DNA of 41,875 bases from a virus: the IMG/VR virus record IMGVR_UViG_3300027805_000027, positions 1 through 41,875 of that record. One strand, written 5' to 3'. Below the pieces are notes generated by a model, which saw only the letters and a program-made list of their open reading frames with translations, was not told where the DNA came from and did not search any database. The position numbers were made by a program, and so were the translations under genes. Shown one piece after another: positions 1 through 8,352 of the stretch; the first letter of the stretch is position 1, and every line of letters begins with the position of its first letter.

Positions 1-120
1 AACATTGATTTGCCCTAATTCGTAGGTACGTCCAACAATGTCAAATGATGTTTGAAAGAACTTTGGGAAGTCCCGCAAGTATGTTCTTGCTATATTTTCA
101 ATGTCAGAGAGAGTAGCCAC
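1..120 (-). CDS. Partial hypothetical protein, 3' end outside the window
   Basis: The reading frame opens with GTG at 118-120 and stays open for 40 codons to the left edge. The visible N-terminus begins M-A-T-L-S-D-I-E-N-I-A-R and is rich in aromatic residues. I do not recognise it. It lies 14 bases after the stop of the small gene at 135-287, on the same strand as the capsid and collar genes, so it is probably the next structural gene of the late operon. The GTG start is the only reasonable start after that stop; there is no strong ribosome-binding site. Confidence 0.6.
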   Translation of the reverse strand, partial: MATLSDIENIARTYLRDFPKFFQTSFDIVGRTYELGQINV

Positions 121-134
121 TATACAATTCTACT

Positions 135-287
135 CTATTCAGAGTCAGCTGACCCTGGCCCAGGAATAGTATCTTGCTTAGGCTGACCAACCGCTGGGTG
201 TTCTTCACGCATACGCCCCACGTGGATGCCACGGCGATAGATAATATCGTTTGGGGTACCAGATGGTTGGGTTAGTTTCTCGTCCAT
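135..287 (-). CDS. Small hypothetical protein (50 aa)
   Basis: A 50-residue frame starts with ATG two bases after the TGA stop of the tail-collar gene and ends in TAG at 135-137. The product (MDEKLTQPSG...) is hydrophilic with a proline/glycine-rich C-terminus and has no membrane segment or motif I recognise. It fills the gap between the collar gene and the next gene on the same strand without overlap, which supports it being real. Function unknown; it may be a small structural or assembly protein because of its place in the late operon. Confidence 0.55.
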   Translation of the reverse strand: MDEKLTQPSGTPNDIIYRRGIHVGRMREEHPAVGQPKQDTIPGPGSADSE

Positions 288-289
288 AG

Positions 290-1738
290 TCATTTGGTAC
301 GAATAAACCAGCGCATTCCTACATACGCAGGAACCGTTGATACGGGGGTGCCTGACCCAACACTACCGGTGTCTGCAGATGAGCTAGAGGAAGTGTTACT
401 TGCTGTGGAGGCCGATGCAGTTCCAACTAACCCAAGTACAATTGTATGATTGTGTGCCCCAGCGGATCCCGTTTTGTTATCGTCATCATCACCGTCCGAA
501 CTAGAACTAGATGCTTTTCTAATTATAAGTCCGGGTCCAGGGGTATTGCTTCCACCTAGGTTTGCGCTACCACCGTAGCTATAGTGAACACCAGCACCAT
601 AACCAGGGTTTAATGTGTAGGAGAGTGGCGCAACATATTTAGTACCACTACTTACACTATCAGCAGTGACCACATTTCCTCGCCCGTATGAGTCCCCATA
701 GTGTGAGTGGACCCCAGCAGTAGAAGTGGTAACCGTTGTGTTTTCGATATTTATGTCATGGGTGTGGCTTCCAATTCCATGGGTGTGGTCACCTATGGAA
801 TGGGAATGGGAGGGGAGGTTTCCCACAGACAACGTAGTTGTGTCAGAACCACCAGAGGTGGCAGGAGTGCTACTCCCACGAATGAACTTAGAACGAAGAT
901 CAGGAATAGTAAATGTTGTTGGGGTGTCCTCACCATATAAAGTTCCCAACAACGCATAAAGTTCTGGGTAGGACTCCTTAGATAGCGCTTGCCCATTGCA
1001 CTCTCGCCAATTAACTGGGTTAGGATCAGTAATTGCGGGCCAAGCAATGATGGTTCCAATGGGTGTTAAGGAATCATTAAACTGAAGCTGGCCCCACTGC
1101 CCCTCACGCTTTACCCAGATGTTTGAAGTAGACCCAGCGGTAGGTACTTGATAGTAGAAATCACCATCGTTTCCGAATACGTTTGCTGGAATACGGGTGC
1201 CACGAATCATCGTGGTGGATAGCACATTTACACGCTTGTCTACGACATGTGCGTTGGTAATAAGGTTGATACCATTCCTAAACACGGCTGCCAAGATGAC
1301 ATCGGTTTCAGGATTAAAATACTGTGTTGCAACTGGCGGAATGACCGCTAACCGACTAGGGCTAGCAGGGTACGTTGGGTTTGTCTCACTCTCCTGACCC
1401 GTAAGTACCGTTAACTCCATATTGCTATTTGTTAGGCGCGCAACAACCAGGTCAAACCGTTTGTTGTTTGAGACAATACTCGGCAAAGCCAATATGGAGT
1501 TAATGGTTACAAGAGAGCCACCCTTGTAAAGGGGGTATACAACCCCCTTTAGAGCAACGTACCCCTCAGTGACCGACACCGAAGTAGACGCCACTGGAAG
1601 TGCTGAAACCTGGCTACCAGTTAATACGCCAGTAGACCGATCTCCAAGAATCTGGAAATCTAGGGCATCAGGTTCTGCCTGGTTCAGGTCATTGTAAATT
1701 GACCCGATATCGGTTGCGTTAGGGACGATGTAGGGCAT
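290..1738 (-). CDS. Tail collar domain fibre protein
   Basis: A 482-residue protein. The middle (about residues 225-290) matches the phage tail collar domain: P-I-G-T-I-I-A-W, then W-R-E-C-N-G-Q-A-L, Y-P-E-L-Y-A-L-L-G and the signature T-I-P-D-L-R-S-K-F-I-R-G. It is followed by a His-rich stretch (H-S-H-S-I-G-D-H-T-H-G-I-G-S-H-T-H), resembling the metal-binding HxH repeats of trimeric tail fibres. The C-terminus is Ser/Gly-rich and ends G-M-R-W-F-I-R-T-K, typical of collar proteins. A GAGG ribosome-binding site precedes the ATG. It is probably a receptor-binding or fibre-tip protein. It lies downstream of the capsid gene, away from the main fibre module. Confidence 0.88.
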   Translation of the reverse strand: MPYIVPNATDIGSIYNDLNQAEPDALDFQILGDRSTGVLTGSQVSALPVASTSVSVTEGYVALKGVVYPLYKGGSLVTINSILALPSIVSNNKRFDLVVARLTNSNMELTVLTGQESETNPTYPASPSRLAVIPPVATQYFNPETDVILAAVFRNGINLITNAHVVDKRVNVLSTTMIRGTRIPANVFGNDGDFYYQVPTAGSTSNIWVKREGQWGQLQFNDSLTPIGTIIAWPAITDPNPVNWRECNGQALSKESYPELYALLGTLYGEDTPTTFTIPDLRSKFIRGSSTPATSGGSDTTTLSVGNLPSHSHSIGDHTHGIGSHTHDINIENTTVTTSTAGVHSHYGDSYGRGNVVTADSVSSGTKYVAPLSYTLNPGYGAGVHYSYGGSANLGGSNTPGPGLIIRKASSSSSDGDDDDNKTGSAGAHNHTIVLGLVGTASASTASNTSSSSSADTGSVGSGTPVSTVPAYVGMRWFIRTK

Positions 1739-1746
1739 GGACTACC

Positions 1747-1989
1747 TCAGAGAGTGTCGTAGATGTTTCCGCTTTGACGAAGATATGTGTACAGGTCCTT
1801 CGGCAATTTATAACGCTTTCCGTCTACGAAATCGTATGAAGCGTGGCCCCAGAACATCTTCCAGGTTCCCTTTACACGGGCGCTTACCAAGTTGGTGCCT
1901 TCAGCGACCTCTACTACCGGGGTGTACTCAGCTTCTTCAATTTCATCGCCTTCAAGCTCAGCAAAGGACGGGTTTGTTTTACGGGGCAT
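1747..1989 (-). CDS. Conserved small protein downstream of the capsid gene
   Basis: An 80-residue acidic protein (MPRKTNPSFAELEGDEIEEA...) with a strong AAGGAGAG ribosome-binding site. The N-terminus is Glu-rich. The C-terminal half contains W-K-M-F-W-G, D-G-K-R-Y-K-L-P-K-D-L-Y and ends G-N-I-Y-D-T-L. It sits immediately after the major capsid gene and before the collar gene. Proteins of this size and place often belong to head completion or capsid decoration, but that is inference from position only. I cannot assign a family. Confidence 0.8.
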   Translation of the reverse strand: MPRKTNPSFAELEGDEIEEAEYTPVVEVAEGTNLVSARVKGTWKMFWGHASYDFVDGKRYKLPKDLYTYLRQSGNIYDTL

Positions 1990-2071
1990 ATTCTCTCCTT
2001 ATATCCGTATAAATGAGATGGTGGGGGGATTTCTCCCCCCACCATACTACAACACAACCAATGGCTACGTA

Positions 2072-3151
2072 TCAGGAGATAGCGCCACCCTTGGTGTTCA
2101 GGATCACACGGGACTCGTGGGTGATCACACCGAAGCCCCAGATGGCGTACCAAGCCAAGCCGTGCTCACGACCGAAGTCGATCACACCACCGTCACGGAG
2201 TTCCACCGGCAGAGCCACAGCATGACCAAAGGCGTTGTCACCGATCATGATGGCGCTATAGGTGTCAGCACCGGGAGCCTGGGCACCGCCCTGGTTCGGA
2301 TCCAGGTCAGCCGGGACCGTGAGGCCCTTCTTGACCTGAGTGGTCTCAATGAACACCACGTCATAAAGGCGTCCGATTTCACCAAGCATGAAGTTGCCGG
2401 GAGCGGCGTACTTGGTGACTTCGATGAACTCTGGCCAGTCACGGAGCGAGCGGCTCTGCGACGGGTGAACGAAGCACACGTAGGTGTCGCCCAGACGGGG
2501 GATGTTCTGGCCAGCCAGCACCTCAACAGCATCCTTGATGGATGCGGGGGAGAGGTATCCAGGGGCAGAAGCCGAACCGAGGGTACCAGCGTCATAGGGG
2601 CTGATAGCGCCACGGGTCGAAGCAGCGGTGCGACCGAACACGACGCTCGGGGCAACAGCCGATCCACCGGCAAACGGCACTCCATTGGAGTACAGGGTGT
2701 TACGAGCCTGGATGTCCATGCTCTGCGCCATGTGACGACCAAGGAGACGAGAGGCCGAAGCCATCACGTCATCGAAGGCAGCATTCAACAGGAGCTCAGT
2801 GACAGCGACGGCCTGACCATGTTCAGACACGGTGATCTGAATCTGGCTGGCGGACAGTGCCACCGGTTCCATGCGGACGCCCTCTTCCAGGGTTGCACCA
2901 GCGGTCTCACTGACCGACAGGTTGTTATAACGCATGAAGTTAATGGTAAGACCGGGCATAACGCCAAGTTCGGTCTTCTTAACAGCGAACTGCTCAAACC
3001 GGAGAACAGGCATAGCCTGGAATAGGATCTCCTTCGACCAGATTTGCTGGATTGCGGGTGAAAGGGTGCTGTCACTGGAGTAACCAGTCGTGGTAATAGA
3101 ACCAAGACCTGCTCCGGTAATTGCACCCCCTACGGGTGCGGGTAATGCCAT
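2072..3151 (-). CDS. Major capsid protein, N4-gp56 type
   Basis: A 359-residue protein with features of the N4-gp56 family of HK97-fold capsid proteins: an N-terminal Gly/Ala/Thr-rich arm, then L-S-P-A-I-Q-Q-I-W-S-K-E-I-L-F-Q-A-M-P-V-L-R-F-E-Q, a G-V-M-P-G-L-T-I-N-F segment, a glutamate-rich E-E-G-V-R-M-E loop, and V-S-E-H-G-Q-A-V-A-V-T. The length is normal for the family. The start has a good GGAGG site and follows the scaffold gene by 35 bases. GC at third codon positions looks higher than in neighbouring genes, as is common for highly expressed capsid genes. The long open frame on the opposite strand is a by-product of that codon use. Confidence 0.9.
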   Translation of the reverse strand: MALPAPVGGAITGAGLGSITTTGYSSDSTLSPAIQQIWSKEILFQAMPVLRFEQFAVKKTELGVMPGLTINFMRYNNLSVSETAGATLEEGVRMEPVALSASQIQITVSEHGQAVAVTELLLNAAFDDVMASASRLLGRHMAQSMDIQARNTLYSNGVPFAGGSAVAPSVVFGRTAASTRGAISPYDAGTLGSASAPGYLSPASIKDAVEVLAGQNIPRLGDTYVCFVHPSQSRSLRDWPEFIEVTKYAAPGNFMLGEIGRLYDVVFIETTQVKKGLTVPADLDPNQGGAQAPGADTYSAIMIGDNAFGHAVALPVELRDGGVIDFGREHGLAWYAIWGFGVITHESRVILNTKGGAIS

Positions 3152-3186
3152 TTGGGTATCCTCCGATGGATTAGTTAGGTTTTAAG

Positions 3187-3966
3187 TTAGTAGCGTCCCC
3201 GTGGACCACGGGTAGCCGATAAAAGTCGCTCACGCATTTTCATGTACTGATCCATCGGCATGTTGCGGATATCCTCCGCAGATAGCGTTTGGTATTCCTC
3301 TTGGTTATCCATGGGCCCAACAGGGGGTGCCGTCACCGGTGCCCCTTTAACACGAGTCGGTTGACTCGCTTGCTGGATTGATTCGATTATAGCACTACTA
3401 CGTTCACGTAGTACAGTAATGCTATTTTCGATTTCTTCAGGTGTGTTACCTGCGATCAAATCACGTAGTTCAGGAATGATGGATTCCTGCTCTTCACCAA
3501 GACGGCGCTGGCGATAAGACTCCAACTGCTGAGCAAAGCGCTCCTTTTCCAGGAGGGCATCTTGGGCTTGTCGTTCTGCCTCTAGCCGAGAGAACTTCTC
3601 GCTCCACTCTTGTTCAACCTGGTTAATGCGCTGGTTGAACTCATCTTCACGCTTTGACAGAAGCTCCTTAGCGGACAACTCCTCCATCTCACGCTGTCGA
3701 AGGATCTCGGCCTCCTTCTTGGCTCGCTCTTCGGCTTCCTTGATTGCCTGTTCCCGCTCAGCGGAAATGACATTCAATTGTTCCTCCATAGCCTTTGTAC
3801 GGCGGTCAGCATCTTCTAACCGCTTGTACATCTTGTCCTTCTCCTGCTGTCGGATCTTCTGAACGTCGTCAGCTGAGAAGTGTTGGTCTTCCTGGGGCTT
3901 AGGAGCCTCGGGAGTATGCTCTTTTTCAACGGGAATGCTAATCCCGTCTTCAGTGTTTACTGCCAT
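3187..3966 (-). CDS. Capsid scaffolding-type protein (coiled coil)
   Basis: A 259-residue, highly charged protein between portal and capsid genes, the usual scaffold position. Residues about 30-190 are an almost continuous Glu/Lys/Arg/Gln-rich helix predicted to form a coiled coil, with acidic and Pro-rich ends and a basic C-terminus (R-G-P-R-G-R-Y). This fits phage scaffolding proteins, which direct procapsid assembly and leave before packaging. A GAGG site precedes the ATG. Assignment rests on gene order and composition rather than on a sequence signature, and no protease domain is visible. Confidence 0.75.
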   Translation of the reverse strand: MAVNTEDGISIPVEKEHTPEAPKPQEDQHFSADDVQKIRQQEKDKMYKRLEDADRRTKAMEEQLNVISAEREQAIKEAEERAKKEAEILRQREMEELSAKELLSKREDEFNQRINQVEQEWSEKFSRLEAERQAQDALLEKERFAQQLESYRQRRLGEEQESIIPELRDLIAGNTPEEIENSITVLRERSSAIIESIQQASQPTRVKGAPVTAPPVGPMDNQEEYQTLSAEDIRNMPMDQYMKMRERLLSATRGPRGRY

Positions 3967-4010
3967 GTCTTAACCTCTTTTTGTTTGGTTGCTGTTGAAA
4001 TAACGAATAA

Positions 4011-5690
4011 TTATTCTTCGTCAGGCATACGTCGCTGGGCGAACCTTGCTCCGTATGCGCGTTGAATCAGTTTGTTTAACGTATCCATTTCTGGACCACC
4101 TACCATAGTGCCGGGGAGCATACCGTTACCAGCGTTCTCTCCAGCGCTAATTACACTACCATCTTCTGGTACTAAGGGTGTACCGTCCGGTGCTACCCCA
4201 ACTACCATCATAATTGACTGCTGAATTTGGGCGTTAAGCATTTGAAGTGCACCTTGGTCAAGGGCATCATCAACAAGCTCTTCAAAGATCTCAGCCATCT
4301 TTTCATTGGGGAACTCTTCTCCCAAAGTACGAAGCGCCCCCTTCTTTGACTCCAGCCCAACTGCCATCTTGGCCTGGACTTCATTGAGTTTAATAAGGAC
4401 ATCAACGGGGAGGGGTTCTGGCCAATGGATATTCGTTTGGTACGTTAGAGGGTCTGTCGGATCCAATTGAGTGAGTTGATCTCGCTCAGGCATTTCTGAT
4501 GACAGAGGGTTATATAGGAGCATCTCTGGACGGAAGATAGCGGCAGTCTTAATTACGATGGCATTAACTCGCTCAAGTCCCTTTGTAAAGTGAATCCGCT
4601 TCATCATGTAGCGGTTCATAAGAGGCTGGTACTGGATAGCAAGTGCAACACCAGAGGTATTAGAGACTGGCTGGAACTGCCCTAGGGCTGTTTCTGGCAC
4701 ACCCGTGATCTCATGCATGGCTCGCTTTAAGAAAGAAATGTATTCCAGTGCCCCAGCCATCTCACCACGGGATTCCAAGTTAAAGACACTGGCTTCTTTG
4801 GGTAAGCCTGCCCAAACCTTCTTAGGCCCACGCTCTAACTGGGAAGCCTTAGCGCCAGTAATAATGGTCACTGGGGCAGCGTGGTAATTAATGATGTCAG
4901 AGACTTCTGTCATCTTTTCGTTAAGTTCACGGTTCAGAGAAATGATGTCCCAGATATCTCCTTGACCCCAAGGGGATGACGAGATAGTCGTATTAGGAAT
5001 ATGAACAACAGGAATTTCACCGATGGGGTTCGGGTACTGGTCAATCAATTCATCATTGATGTACTGTTCGATAAGATCGTCAGTCAGGATCTCAGTAAAG
5101 GTATAGACCTGGCGTGTACCCTCCGGTGATGTCCCCCAGAAGCGGTACTTTAATTTGAATCGCAACAGACGATCACGGTCATGGGGGTGATACTCCGGAA
5201 AACAATGAGCCGGATTGAGAGGGATGATACGAATGCGCCCCTCATGTTGGAGACCGATACTGTCCTCATAGGGTTCTTCATATGCCACTTTGACAAAGCA
5301 GTCACCGGTAACACCAGCCAGCTGCCCCATTTCCCACAACAAGTAATGCTTATTGTTATGAGTTTCCCAGACTGTCTGTAGAAGGTGAGGAATGATTGCT
5401 GAGTTTTGTTCAGGACATTTAAACTGCACACCTTTACCAAAACAGAAGTTAGTAATGTAATCGGACAGTGTCCTGGTGTAGTTCATTGTGATGTTCTGTT
5501 CGCCCATCTCACGACGGTACGACCAGTGGTGACCCAGATACCACGCCCAGCAGGACCCATAACGATTTAGGCGGGGGCCATGAACTTCAAACTCCTCGTC
5601 AGCAAGCTCTACAAGGCCCAAAGGGGATATTGAGACGGTCAGGTCACTAGAGGAAGCCCTATAACTTGGGGACCAGAAATCAATCGGCAT
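4011..5690 (-). CDS. Portal protein, SPP1 gp6-like
   Basis: A 559-residue protein. The N-terminal half carries the portal pattern: W-Y-L-G-H-H-W, N-Y-T-R-T-L-S-D-Y-I-T-N-F-C-F-G-K-G, L-L-W-E-M-G-Q-L-A-G-V-T-G-D-C-F-V-K-V and I-R-I-I-P-L-N-P. The centre has S-L-N-R-E-L-N-E-K-M-T-E-V-S-D-I-I and the conserved I-T-G-V-P-E-T-A-L-G-Q segment followed by S-N-T-S-G-V-A-L-A. The C-terminus is acidic. It forms the dodecameric ring at the packaging vertex and partners the terminase at 10.7-12.3 kb. An AGAGG site precedes the ATG. The length fits SPP1-type portals. Confidence 0.9.
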   Translation of the reverse strand: MPIDFWSPSYRASSSDLTVSISPLGLVELADEEFEVHGPRLNRYGSCWAWYLGHHWSYRREMGEQNITMNYTRTLSDYITNFCFGKGVQFKCPEQNSAIIPHLLQTVWETHNNKHYLLWEMGQLAGVTGDCFVKVAYEEPYEDSIGLQHEGRIRIIPLNPAHCFPEYHPHDRDRLLRFKLKYRFWGTSPEGTRQVYTFTEILTDDLIEQYINDELIDQYPNPIGEIPVVHIPNTTISSSPWGQGDIWDIISLNRELNEKMTEVSDIINYHAAPVTIITGAKASQLERGPKKVWAGLPKEASVFNLESRGEMAGALEYISFLKRAMHEITGVPETALGQFQPVSNTSGVALAIQYQPLMNRYMMKRIHFTKGLERVNAIVIKTAAIFRPEMLLYNPLSSEMPERDQLTQLDPTDPLTYQTNIHWPEPLPVDVLIKLNEVQAKMAVGLESKKGALRTLGEEFPNEKMAEIFEELVDDALDQGALQMLNAQIQQSIMMVVGVAPDGTPLVPEDGSVISAGENAGNGMLPGTMVGGPEMDTLNKLIQRAYGARFAQRRMPDEE

Positions 5691-5707
5691 TAGAACCTCT
5701 AATAACT

Positions 5708-6028
5708 TTATGAGACATCAGTTACGCCCTCTATCGTACCTGGTACATCCAGATACGTTATAGATTGTACCATTCCCTCTGGGATATGAGAGGGAGTACT
5801 ATAATGTACATGACTGTCATCATTTTTGTCAATGAGGTATGAGCCCATCAAAGTGATGTGTCCCTCCATAAAGTCTGGGACTAACCAACCAACCGTAACT
5901 GGTTTCATAACATGCGGACGGTACAACTCCAAGTCAACCCAACCAGGGTGCCCATCGAAAGCATCAATCCATTCAATAAGTACTAATTTAGGTAGGTGCT
6001 CACGGTTGACTTTCCTACGGCGCGGCAT
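5708..6028 (-). CDS. Hypothetical protein upstream of portal
   Basis: A 106-residue protein starting M-P-R-R-R-K-V-N-R-E-H-L. I chose ATG 6028 rather than the longer open frame because an AGAGGGAAG ribosome-binding site lies at the right distance. The start overlaps the 3' end of the phosphoesterase gene by 14 bases, indicating translational coupling. The protein contains W-I-D-A-F-D-G-H-P-G-W, M-K-P-V-T-V-G-W-L-V-P-D and I-P-E-G-M-V-Q-S-I-T-Y-L, consistent with a small beta-rich fold. I do not recognise a family. Position between phosphoesterase and portal suggests a late accessory role. Confidence 0.7.
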   Translation of the reverse strand: MPRRRKVNREHLPKLVLIEWIDAFDGHPGWVDLELYRPHVMKPVTVGWLVPDFMEGHITLMGSYLIDKNDDSHVHYSTPSHIPEGMVQSITYLDVPGTIEGVTDVS

Positions 6029-7184
6029 GGTAAATCTTCCCTCTGTAGAAGGCTTCACCATCATGGATGGGAACCTGCTCATAAAAGAATCGTGATTCAC
6101 CTGTCGGCTGGTAGGTAACTACTGCCAGGCCCTGTTGCCAGTCTTCTACTACGGTGAGAGGGCGTCCATCAAGATCCAGACCCCCCTTTGTTGAAGGAAC
6201 TTCTCCAGACACCTTAGCGAGACATCCTGGTGATGCCGCCATGATGGTCTTGGGTCCATCCCAGTCTCCACGGGTCTTTTCATTCCATTCACGCCTATGG
6301 ATGTGCCCGTAGATCACGGACACCTTTTCAGAATTCAAATATAAATGGCTTGTAGACCCACTGGACTTCACACGGGTGCCATGAATAATCTTAAGGCGCT
6401 CGTTAACCCAGTAGTTCGCTGCTGGGTAACCTGGCAGATATGTAATCCCATACTCGTCCATTCGGCACAGGTATGGAACACTCATTACCGGCCAAGACTC
6501 TGGAGCATTTCCTTTACGTAACCCGAATGCAGAAATCGCATTGTCAATGAGCATTCGTGGTAACCGTTCTTCATGGTTACCAGCAAGCCAAACGATCTCA
6601 GCATTGGGCGCAATTGAACGAAGCTGAGCGCACAGTGTTGTAGCGCGATCAATAGTTGCTTGGGTTGTGCGTTGGTAAGCAGGGCTTAGTCGGTACTTCC
6701 CAAACTCTGGGAAGTCTAAGTTGTCACCCAACAAAATAATCTTAGTTGGCTTGATTGACTTAGTAATTTCAAGAGCAACTGACAACGCTTCTTCATCATG
6801 CGTAGCGTCAAGGGCGTCATCCTTCATTCGGTAATACCCAATTTGAATATCTGGAAGGATTACAGCAGTCTCGTAATCTGAAGAACTGGGGCGTGAAGCC
6901 CCTTTAAATGCAGGTAGTTTGTATGCAGGCCCTGGTTCAATCGTTGGCCAATCGGGCCCACTTTCCCATTTTGGGCTGAACTGAATAGCGGTGAGGTCCT
7001 GAGTCTCAGCCTCACCATCTTTATTCTTGATAATGGACTGGTACAGAGATACACGCTTAATATCCCCAACGTCTGCAAGATCAATGTTGTTGTTCTCAAG
7101 AAGTTCGGAGATGCGTCCTAACTTGTCACGACGATCTTGATTCTTAAGTTCGTTTACGAGATCACTCACAGCCACACCGCCCAT
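6015..7184 (-). CDS. Calcineurin-like metallophosphoesterase
   Basis: About 389 residues. The binuclear-metal phosphoesterase motifs appear in order: L-P-D-I-Q-I-G (motif I, with Gln where His is usual), I-L-L-G-D-N-L-D (motif II), L-A-G-N-H-E-E-R (motif III), I-I-H-G-T-R-V and Y-G-H-I-H-R-R-E (motif V). It could act on nucleotides, nucleic-acid ends or phosphoproteins; the substrate cannot be read from sequence. About 110 N-terminal residues precede the catalytic domain. The start is uncertain: ATG 7184 is used here, but GTG 7211 and GTG 7169 are possible, the last giving an 8-base overlap with the preceding gene. Sitting between the HTH-like gene and the portal suggests a role in late growth. 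Confidence 0.82.
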   Translation of the reverse strand: MGGVAVSDLVNELKNQDRRDKLGRISELLENNNIDLADVGDIKRVSLYQSIIKNKDGEAETQDLTAIQFSPKWESGPDWPTIEPGPAYKLPAFKGASRPSSSDYETAVILPDIQIGYYRMKDDALDATHDEEALSVALEITKSIKPTKIILLGDNLDFPEFGKYRLSPAYQRTTQATIDRATTLCAQLRSIAPNAEIVWLAGNHEERLPRMLIDNAISAFGLRKGNAPESWPVMSVPYLCRMDEYGITYLPGYPAANYWVNERLKIIHGTRVKSSGSTSHLYLNSEKVSVIYGHIHRREWNEKTRGDWDGPKTIMAASPGCLAKVSGEVPSTKGGLDLDGRPLTVVEDWQQGLAVVTYQPTGESRFFYEQVPIHDGEAFYRGKIYHAAP

Positions 7185-7437
7185 TGATATGGCGGAGGAT
7201 AGTACTATCACTTATTGGGTACCCACACTTAGTCAAAACGTTTGATAACCAGCGAGCCGAGTACGTACGAGTTCTACCATTACCGGTATCCATCTTTACC
7301 GATTCCTCGGCACGTTCAATACTAGAGCGTTCTTCATCAGACATCTGTTCTTTGATGCGCGTGAAACGACACTGTTGTCTGAGGTCCTCTGGGCTTCGAC
7401 GTTCTATTTCTTGTATCAACTTACTTGCGTTGGCCAT
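7162..7437 (-). CDS. Small HTH-like DNA-binding protein, possible small terminase
   Basis: A 91-residue protein. The N-terminal half is a charged helix (A-N-A-S-K-L-I-Q-E-I-E-R-R). The C-terminal half reads S-A-R-W-L-S-N-V-L-T-K-C-G-Y-P-I-S-D-S-T-I-L-R-H-I-N-G-R-C-x-C. This looks like a helix-turn-helix with a recognition helix after P-I-S-D-S-T and a terminal Cys pair, a pattern familiar from small actinophage HTH proteins. The gene is in the packaging/head operon and no other small terminase is evident, so that role is possible but unproven. It overlaps or abuts the phosphoesterase start. Confidence 0.65.
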   Translation of the reverse strand: MANASKLIQEIERRSPEDLRQQCRFTRIKEQMSDEERSSIERAEESVKMDTGNGRTRTYSARWLSNVLTKCGYPISDSTILRHINGRCGCE

Positions 7438-7462
7438 TTGTACTCCTTGTTGTAACCAGGAA

Positions 7463-7606
7463 CTACGCCGCTTCTTTTTCCTTTTGGCGCATAGTCAGTT
7501 TATGCAGCGAGTTTAGCAAACGAATAAGTTCCTGTTCTTCGTGGTGCCCACGAGGGATAATTCTACCCAAATAAGAAATGAGTTTGTGGATCTCTGAGGA
7601 AGTCAT
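7463..7606 (-). CDS. Small hypothetical protein (47 aa)
   Basis: A short basic, helical protein (MTSSEIHKLISYLGR...) ending R-Q-K-E-K-E-A-A. I chose ATG 7606 because a perfect AAAGGAG ribosome-binding site lies 5 bases upstream; the longer frame would start inside the intergenic inverted repeat. It sits 25 bases before the HTH-like gene on the same strand. No family is recognised. It may be a small nucleic-acid-binding or regulatory partner of the HTH protein, but that is only positional. Confidence 0.65.
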   Translation of the reverse strand: MTSSEIHKLISYLGRIIPRGHHEEQELIRLLNSLHKLTMRQKEKEAA

Positions 7607-7654
7607 CGTTGCTCCTTTAGTGTGTCGGAGTAACGAGGATAGCAGAGAGTACCT

Positions 7655-7675
7655 ATTTTGGTTGTACACCAAAAT
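7655..7675. promoter_or_regulatory. Perfect inverted repeat, candidate operator or hairpin
   Basis: ATTTTGGT and ACCAAAAT are exact 8-base arms around a 5-base TGTAC centre. The element lies in the 75-base gap between the stop at 7682 and the start at 7606 on the minus strand. The stem is AT-rich and no T-run follows on either strand, so a rho-independent terminator is unlikely. An operator for the 7463-7606 / HTH unit is more plausible. The TGTAC centre recurs in the -10 boxes and origin palindromes at 34-39 kb. Confidence 0.45.
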
Positions 7676-7681
7676 GGTGTG

Positions 7682-8341
7682 TTAAGCCAATTTCATACCT
7701 AAGTTAGAGAGATCATCGGGAAGGCCCATCGATCGACCAATCTCCTCAGCCTCAACGTTCACCATCTCCTGACGAGATGGGGTAATACGTACACGTCGGC
7801 GTCCAGAAGTCCCAACGTTGCCCAGATCCTCTACGGTTGTTGATTCGGGGTATACGAATTGGTTTTTCTGGAGATGACTTGGTAGGGCTATATCCCCCTC
7901 ATACCCCTTCTTACCAAGGTTACCAACGGACTCTTGAGAGCCCTCAGAGGCAATATGGAGAGCAGCCGATAACCCACCCATTGTTCGGGGAGTTAAAACA
8001 GACGTGTCCATCTGGACCTTGCCAGTTTCCGGGTCATTCCACCCACCCAGAGCAAACGGACCGCCAGAGGACCCAAGCACATCTAATTTGTTTTTATTAA
8101 ATGTACTCATTTGCTCTTCGACAGGCATGTTAGGGTCAATCGCTACTTCTGCACCCCGTCCTGTATCAGGGGCGTAGCCAGTTGAGAATACATTGCGTGC
8201 GGGTTTACCAACACCACGTCCTGTAGCCCGGATAGTAAATCCATCATTTGGTTTTGGGGCGTTCTTCTGGATTTCACCAGGTGTCAACTCACCCCTCTGC
8301 ATACCTGCTCGGGATCCTTTTGCTTTATATTTACGGGCCAT
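7682..8341 (-). CDS. Hypothetical protein
   Basis: A 219-residue protein with a basic N-terminus (M-A-R-K-Y-K-A-K-G-S-R), then a Gly/Asn/Pro-rich, low-hydrophobicity middle and a basic R-R-R-V-R-I segment near the C-terminus. No catalytic motif, membrane segment or coiled coil is evident. It follows the 522-aa gene by 11 bases in the same operon between terminase and portal. Both proteins have Lys/Arg-rich starts and similar composition, suggesting they work together, perhaps as internal virion proteins. Family not recognised. Confidence 0.7.
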   Translation of the reverse strand: MARKYKAKGSRAGMQRGELTPGEIQKNAPKPNDGFTIRATGRGVGKPARNVFSTGYAPDTGRGAEVAIDPNMPVEEQMSTFNKNKLDVLGSSGGPFALGGWNDPETGKVQMDTSVLTPRTMGGLSAALHIASEGSQESVGNLGKKGYEGDIALPSHLQKNQFVYPESTTVEDLGNVGTSGRRRVRITPSRQEMVNVEAEEIGRSMGLPDDLSNLGMKLA

Positions 8342-8352
8342 TGTTTACTTCC

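Noticed and set aside
1892-3025. A 377-codon plus-strand frame opposite the capsid gene
   Set aside because: Antisense shadow caused by GC-biased third positions of the capsid gene; low-complexity product.
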